Positions 58,421-64,000 of a DNA stretch of 64,000 bases are shown piece by piece. The notes below the pieces were generated by a model. That model was not told the origin of the DNA, ran no database searches, and was given only the letters and a program-made list of their open reading frames with translations. The translations under genes were made by a program, and so were the position numbers. The DNA lies in the NCBI RefSeq assembly GCF_021869535.1, contig NW_026262690.1, forward strand, positions 92,843,995-92,907,994, given 5' to 3'. This stretch comes from Mytilus californianus (lineage: Eukaryota > Mollusca > Bivalvia > Mytilida > Mytilidae). Positions within the stretch are counted from its first letter, which is position 1; every line of letters begins with the position of its first letter.

Positions 58421-59460
58421 AACATTGTGATATAGAAATTTACGGGAAATTGCACGAATTCGAAAGCCGTCTAGTAACAGCATATTTGATTCAAGAAGTA
58501 AAGACATAAAAAATAAATGAAAAACTATTTTCTTTGTGCTTTAAGACAACATCGGCTTTTCAACAAAATAAGAAGGATCGGTAGTACTGTCAACGTATAT
58601 TGTTCCACCTACCAGAAGTTCCTCTGGAAACTTTGTTATAAACAATCCCATAATATCTGTTCCCTTTGGAACAAATATTCAATACCCTTTATTACGTTTG
58701 GAACAAATACTGTGTAAAACCTCCTATTTGTCAATCTAGACCATACATAGTCAAGACAAAAGTCACGAAAAACCTGCAAAGTGCAGCTCCCAACTGGATG
58801 ACCACTAAGTGGAACAAGGAAAGATGACACTTAATATGTTTCGAAAACAGGTTGAAAATTAGCTCAGTACCACAGGAGTGGTCATTTTAAAACTAGTTTA
58901 TATAATAATTGATAGCTGCAAAAAATGAATTGAAATATATGAAAAGGTCTTAGAAGAGAAATGAATAAATCGTAAGTTTTTGATTTCAGTGCTCTTTAAG
59001 CATATCAGTAACGCCAACAGACATTCTCCACATAGCTTCCAAAATCGTCTTAAAGGGAAGAAATTTACCGCTTGTCAAGGTTGTAATTTTCAAATTGATT
59101 CCAGTTGGATTTACAAGACCATGCTAGGTTATTACGAGTATGAAACTAACGTTAAAAAAGTAGAATGCCTTTTGTTACATTGTTACTTTGTTTAGTTAAA
59201 TATTTGAATTACACAATGGACTGTAGACTTCTGTGTCAGAAATATGTGTTTCCATTTGCAGACATGTTGATAAGAAATTTGCGATCGACTCATAAGAAAA
59301 GTTCTATTTTTGTAATTGTTTCTTAAGCAAACAAATTAATGACATTATTTTCGATTAAATAATTCTATGATTAAAATTGATTGCACAAATGTTATTTTGA
59401 TAGACATGACAATCCCTTTGTACGCAAGACTCAATAAGGTACAAAGCACATATAAGACAA
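58421..59460. other. Intergenic DNA
   Basis: No gene recognised. At 58765-58830 'caaagtgcagctcccaactggatgaccac' resembles 60710-60740. Confidence 0.4.
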
Positions 59461-59462
59461 AA

Positions 59463-59539
59463 ATGTTTGGTCGACTGAAGTATCTTTTTTTACTTTTTGT
59501 TCTACACCAACAAGACAAACTGATCGTGCATGGCATCGG
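59463..59539 (+). CDS. Possible signal-peptide first exon
   Basis: ATG starts MFGRLKYLFLLFVLHQQDK, a good signal-peptide shape, and the exon ends ATCG|GTAAGTG, a strong donor in phase 1. It could be the first exon of a secreted protein gene on the plus strand. No phase-1 continuation was identified in the rest of the window, so the gene would have to extend past 64000 or be dead. Confidence 0.3.
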
Positions 59540-59544
59540 TAAGT

Positions 59545-60340
59545 GATTTTTTAATTCTTCTAATTATCCGTGTGAACGACATGCACCGCATCTAATGATT
59601 TACCACTATTCTGATAATGTTTTTTGCATTTTCATTGACAGCTCTTGTATTGGACTCCATTTTGGCTTTATTTTGATTTTTTTTAAACCTTTCCAACAAA
59701 TAAACAAATTCGTTTTTCTGATTTTTGGTTAAAGATTTTCGTAATTATTTTAATACTCTTTCTTCATTATATGTATTTGTCGCCATACCAATTTTGAGAA
59801 AATTCCACAAACATTTTAACTATATTTCTTGATTACTTTATTATAATAGTATTCATTGTGCTTTTTAATTAATATAATTGTGAAAAAAGGCTTGTAGTGA
59901 TATATTTTCTTTTCTTTTTTTATTAATGACAGTACTATTGTAATAAGGTATGAGCTTTTGAATGTTTCCGGTAAAGTTTTTTAATTTTTTAAATAAATGT
60001 TTATTAAAATTTGGATAACCTCTTTTGGGGGCGCAAACGGAAAATATTTCGGGATTTTGAATTGTGATAAACTGTATGCCGGATGTTTTATTAAATTATT
60101 ATTTGCATGGAAAATGCGGAAAGTCATTTGAATTCATGATCAAGGTTGCCATATTGTAAATATTCTAAAATACGGGACTTCTAAGTTAATGGTGTCGCAG
60201 TAACCGGCGGTCATGAATATCTACAGCAAGTGTTCTCAATTGAACTTCAAACCTTAAACGAAAGTAGTCTTTTAGTTGATAAGTTTATTTCATGATTAAT
60301 ATACATTAACCACGATGTGTGATGATTCTAGTTACTTATG
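59545..60340. other. Intergenic DNA
   Basis: AT-rich, nothing recognised. If the 59463 exon is real this is its intron. Confidence 0.4.
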
Positions 60341-60349
60341 ACGAATAAG

Positions 60350-60740
60350 AATACCTAAAAGCAGAAAAACATGCATACCCCAGTTCTCAGATGATTATGG
60401 TGGACTGTTATCCTTGTTTTATTGACATCTCTATTTTGATATATAAGAACTACATAAAAAAGGATTACAGAACTTATCAAAAATACTGAACAGTAGAACG
60501 GAACACATCCAATACTAACACTGCTTCTCCGAAAAAATAAAATACACATAAGGACAAACAAGAACGAACAACAAATGGTCTAGGTTGCCTGACTTGGAAC
60601 AGACACACACTGTGGTGAGGTTAAACTAGTTTATGGATTGAACGCTCAACCTCCTTTACATATCTAGACTATTTAACATAAAATCAAAACACACAATGAA
60701 AAACGTAAACAGTGCAGCTACTAACAGGATGACCACTTAG
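60350..60740 (-). mobile_element. Diverged PLE A-like 3' UTR
   Basis: Minus-oriented sequence similar in order to the PLE A 3' UTR: 'ttgcctgacttggaacagac', 'gtgaggttaaac', 'agtttatgga...gctcaacctcc', compared with A 'ctcctgacttgggacaggc', 'cggggttaaac', 'tttatgagatctcaaccctcc'. The similarity is partial; it is probably a related subfamily. Confidence 0.45.
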
Positions 60741-60744
60741 TTAA

Positions 60745-62160
60745 ACAAGAAATAACTTAAGAAAGAAAAAACGCACATAAATTCGAATGCAGAATCAAAA
60801 TAATTGCTCGCTACTACAAGAAGCTAGATAAGTTAGCAACAGCAGAGTTTTTGATGGATACCACCGCTCAGGAAAATGAAAAAAAAAAAAAAAAACAAAA
60901 CACAGAAACAACACTTTTTACATTTTACATTTTTATTATAAAATTTAATGGAAATCTGCAGTATTTGCGAGAGACAAGTAAAAAATTGTCAAATCATCGG
61001 TAAAGAGAAATCAGTTTACCCTCTTGCTGCAGCTAATTCTATATGGTTGCATTTCGTGTACAAGAAATTACGACAGCTGCTGGACGTTTGTGACGTCACA
61101 TGATCAACAATGCCGTCACGCTCTAATGAATTTACATTGGGGGCCTATTGAAGAAAAATATTTCACGGTTCAATCTTCGGTATTTTATTTTAAAGTGATA
61201 CAGCAATGAGTAGAAACTTGCATAATTAAACATATGGACATATGTATCCCTCCGGCACTGCCGGTATGAAAACATGTGTCCCTCCGGCTGCAAGAGGGTT
61301 AACAGAATTTGTTATTATTTCGCGCATGTTGCCCTTGTTGTTTAAAGAAATCTCTCAAGACTTTAAAAGTTTAGGTTCTTTTTAAGACATAACAGGATAG
61401 GTAGAATTTGATATTTACGTCTAATAGTAATTTCTACGAAAAACTTTAGCCTACGTTTACTAATAACATGAATAAGATGCTGATAACGGCTGTACATTTC
61501 TAAAGATTGAGATATCTGTAATCCTGTAATGTGAAAGTAACTTTTGTGTTAATTTTAGATGTTTTTTTTTAAATGAGAGGGTGTTTCTCTGCTTCAATCT
61601 CGTCGAAGGGCGACATTCGTGAGACGAGATCTGGCCGAGAAACATCCTCGAGTCTGAAAGACCATTGATAATCTATTGATCGCTATTTTGCCTACGATGT
61701 CGTTGTCATTTACATTAACGACGGCACGTGAACCTTTAGTTTCGAGGAATAATTTTCTATCTCAAGCGAGTAGTATGATATGCATAACTTTAACAAAAAA
61801 GATCATAGGAAACATTCACAAAATAGCGATAATACACATTAACAACGATAGCAGGTTTCGACATTTTTTGTTTTGTTAAATTTTCATTAAAGAACTAAAG
61901 CTTTATCAATATATATATATATAGGTGGCACATTCCCTTCAGACATTATCACAGTTATTCAATGCATGATGGAAGTGTTCAAGGTTCTTTAGAACGTTTA
62001 AGAATGATCGTTATCATCATTATTTTATGTGACTTTATTATATTTTCCTCACATATAACTACTAGTCTTATCAAGATGCTTTAATTTCTGTTCACAAGCT
62101 TATAGTGCATACTTTTTTTGTGTACAAAGTACCTGTATAGATGATTGATGACAACAATAA
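60745..62160. other. Intergenic DNA
   Basis: No supported gene. A short Cys-containing open stretch at 61024-61206 follows an acceptor-like CTCTTGCTGCAG but its phase does not fit the 59463 exon. Two short imperfect repeats 'tgt(a/g)tccctccggc' lie at 61244-61280. Confidence 0.4.
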
Positions 62161-62164
62161 TAAG

Positions 62165-63390
62165 ATTGTGTTATACTCTTACCAAAGAGTGACGAAAGAT
62201 ACCAGAGGGACAGTCAAACTCATAGATCGAAAACAAACTGACAACGTCATGGCCAAAAATAAAAAGATAAACAGACAAATAATAGTACAGATGACACAAC
62301 ATAGAAAACTAAATACTAAGCAACACGAACCCAACCAAAAACTCGGGGTAATCTCAGGTGCTCCAGAAGGGTAAGCAGATCCTGCTCCACATGTGGCATC
62401 CGTCGTGTTGCTTATGTTATTACGAATCCGGTAAATAGTCTAATTCGGTAGGTCACATTTGTGAAAAGGGAAGGGTATTGTAGTTACGACATAAGGAACA
62501 TATCCGATATCATCTGTGAAACGGTTATTCCATAACGGTCAACCAACTTGTAATGGCGTCCGTAAAATTTACGAAGGGATGATTTCAACTTCACCATTTG
62601 GAACTCTTGGTTTAATAGCTTCCTTGTGAGCAGCAATCCTCTATCAAGGAAATCATGATAGGAAATACAAGCCTTGGAATATCGTATCAATTGGGAGATA
62701 TATACTCCGTATGCAGGCGCTGCTGGAATTTTGCTACATAGAAATGGAAAGTTCACAATTGGGAAGCTGAAATCATCTCTTTGTCGTAAAGTTTTGTTTT
62801 CAACCGACCCTCATTGTCAATTTTTAGATGTAAGTCAAGATATGAGGTAGACTTAACTGTTTCTGTAGTATCATTTATCTCTAGTTCGATGGAAAAAAAG
62901 TCACCAAATTTTTTATTATTTAGTGAGAGAACATCATCTATATAACGGAACGTAAAGTTAAAGGATATTGCTAACTTCTTATCTTTCTTCCTAAGAAGTT
63001 CCTTATGAAGTCAGCCTCATAATGATAAAGAAACAAGTCGCCAAGAAGAGGGGCACACTTGGTTCCCATTGGAATTCCGACAGTCTGTTGAAAAACACGT
63101 CCTCCAAACGTAACAAATATATTGTCAATCAAGAAATCAAGCATCATGTCAGTTTCAGAGAATTTTTTGTTTGAATCAGAGTGATTCTTTACAAAGTAGG
63201 ATTTATCCATCCCCAAGACAAGATACTTGTATCTACGTTCGCCATTCTTTTTAATGAAACAAAGTAATACCAACTCTTTCAATTTGTCTTTTAGTTTGGA
63301 ATGGGGAATACTTGTGTAAAGTGTAGAAAAGTCAAATGTTTTAATACTATTGCAAGATGATAGAGTCTTAGATAATGTATTGAGATCCAC
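62165..63390 (-). pseudogene. PLE family B copy, 5'-truncated and frameshifted
   Basis: Homologous along its length to 46103-47343. It has motif A FDFSTLYTSIPH, motif B VGIPMGTKCAPLLGDLF, then a one-base-deletion frameshift. The motif C and linker region (62880-62950) carries a small deletion, followed by NFPFLCSKIPAAPAYGVYIS and DMFLMS-TAA, then the 3' region ending 'gtgacgaaagataccagag' (plus strand view). The 5' break is near 63372, about the same place as the nested copy. Confidence 0.85.
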
Positions 63391-64000
63391 ATGGTTTATT
63401 TTTTCGTTTATAGTAAATTGTCTTTGAAAAGAAATTAGTTAAGGATTTTAATACAGGATATATAAAAGTTTGTGCAAAAACTAATAACATACACTTCCAT
63501 TTCGAAGGTTTTCCATTCGTTTGGTGTGATTGAGCTTTTGATTTTGGCATTTGTTAAAAAACTTTCCGTTTTAAATTTTTCTTAGAGTTTTGGATTTTTA
63601 TTATTTAACTTTTTTCTTTAGTTTTGGATACAAAATTATATTTCGGTATAGCCAGCCGCACTTTTCTTCTTTATACCTCGATTACTATACATTGAAATCT
63701 TACCCTTGTGGTTATTCATGCATAATTACTAAGAACACATGAAAGTTATGTATACTATGAATCTCAGAAGATAAATCCAAACAATTTGATTGGACGAGAA
63801 ATTGCAAATATGTGATAATTGAGGTTTTTTTCAGCTGTTCTGGTTGCAAAGTAATCAAGTTTGGAGCATTGTTTGAAATTCGAATATTTATCGTATTTGA
63901 CAATAAATCGACAGAAATAAGTTATTTCTGATCAAAAGTTCTAAATGAAAATATACTGAGTATTATTGTTTAATTTGGGAAAAGGACAAGATACCAAAAG
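63391..64000. other. Intergenic DNA at window edge
   Basis: No gene recognised. The last bases ('aaggacaagataccaaaag') could be the start of another family B 3' end on the minus strand, cut by the window edge. Confidence 0.35.

Noticed and set aside
61024..61206. Cys-containing open stretch after an acceptor-like site as the second exon of the 59463 signal-peptide exon
   Set aside because: Splicing phase does not match (phase 1 donor versus phase 0 reading), and the matching phase hits a stop.

Overview
The window is eukaryotic nuclear DNA: AT-rich, with spliced genes (GT-AG introns, phase-matched exons) and a dense load of retroelement fragments. A secreted C1q-domain gene, a TPR-TIR gene remnant, tRNA-derived SINEs and very abundant Penelope-like retroelement (PLE) pieces fit a bivalve mollusc, most likely a mytilid mussel. 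The organism call is inference from gene and repeat style.

Layout. 1-5.4 kb: intergenic, with poly-G tracts, a degenerate GGGA repeat, a possible orphan terminal exon, a 78-bp minisatellite and a 544-bp inverted-repeat element with an 8-bp direct flank. 5.4-8.7 kb (minus): a six-exon gene for a 432-aa coiled-coil protein of unknown function. 8.8-15.4 kb: SINE and PLE relics, plus two clusters of a 67-bp tandem repeat. 15.5-18.5 kb (minus): a complete four-exon SLC46-type transporter (466 aa). 18.5-24.3 kb: intergenic with interspersed repeats. 24.4-26.9 kb (plus): a two-exon secreted C1q-domain protein (256 aa) whose intron holds PLE debris; a decayed copy of its second exon lies at 31.8-32.2 kb. 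37.8-40.4 kb (plus): a TPR-TIR gene inactivated by four stops and a frameshift. 41.6-43.5 kb: repeats, fold-back elements and a SINE. 44.3-50.6 kb: a three-level nest. A 190-bp-repeat element resembling a non-autonomous Helentron or 'pearl' element was invaded by PLE 'A', which was then invaded by a 5'-truncated copy of PLE 'B'. 50.9-64 kb: interspersed repeats, a 540-bp tandem array built from B 3' ends, a possible signal-peptide exon, and another B copy at the right edge.

The most interesting item is PLE A (minus, 49912-44724). It has the permuted Naiad order: an N-terminal GIY-YIG endonuclease, a CxC linker, then reverse transcriptase. Its frame carries four in-frame TGA codons at positions that read as cysteines in the family, three of them in the endonuclease zinc-binding region. 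About 60 nt after its TAA stop is a sequence that can fold as a type II SECIS element. This matches published selenoprotein-encoding Naiads of clams and spiders. This copy itself is dead, with one TAA, two frameshifts and the B insertion.

The three host loci whose function can be guessed are independent: a solute transporter, a secreted recognition-type C1q protein and an innate-immune TIR remnant. No operon or shared pathway is implied.
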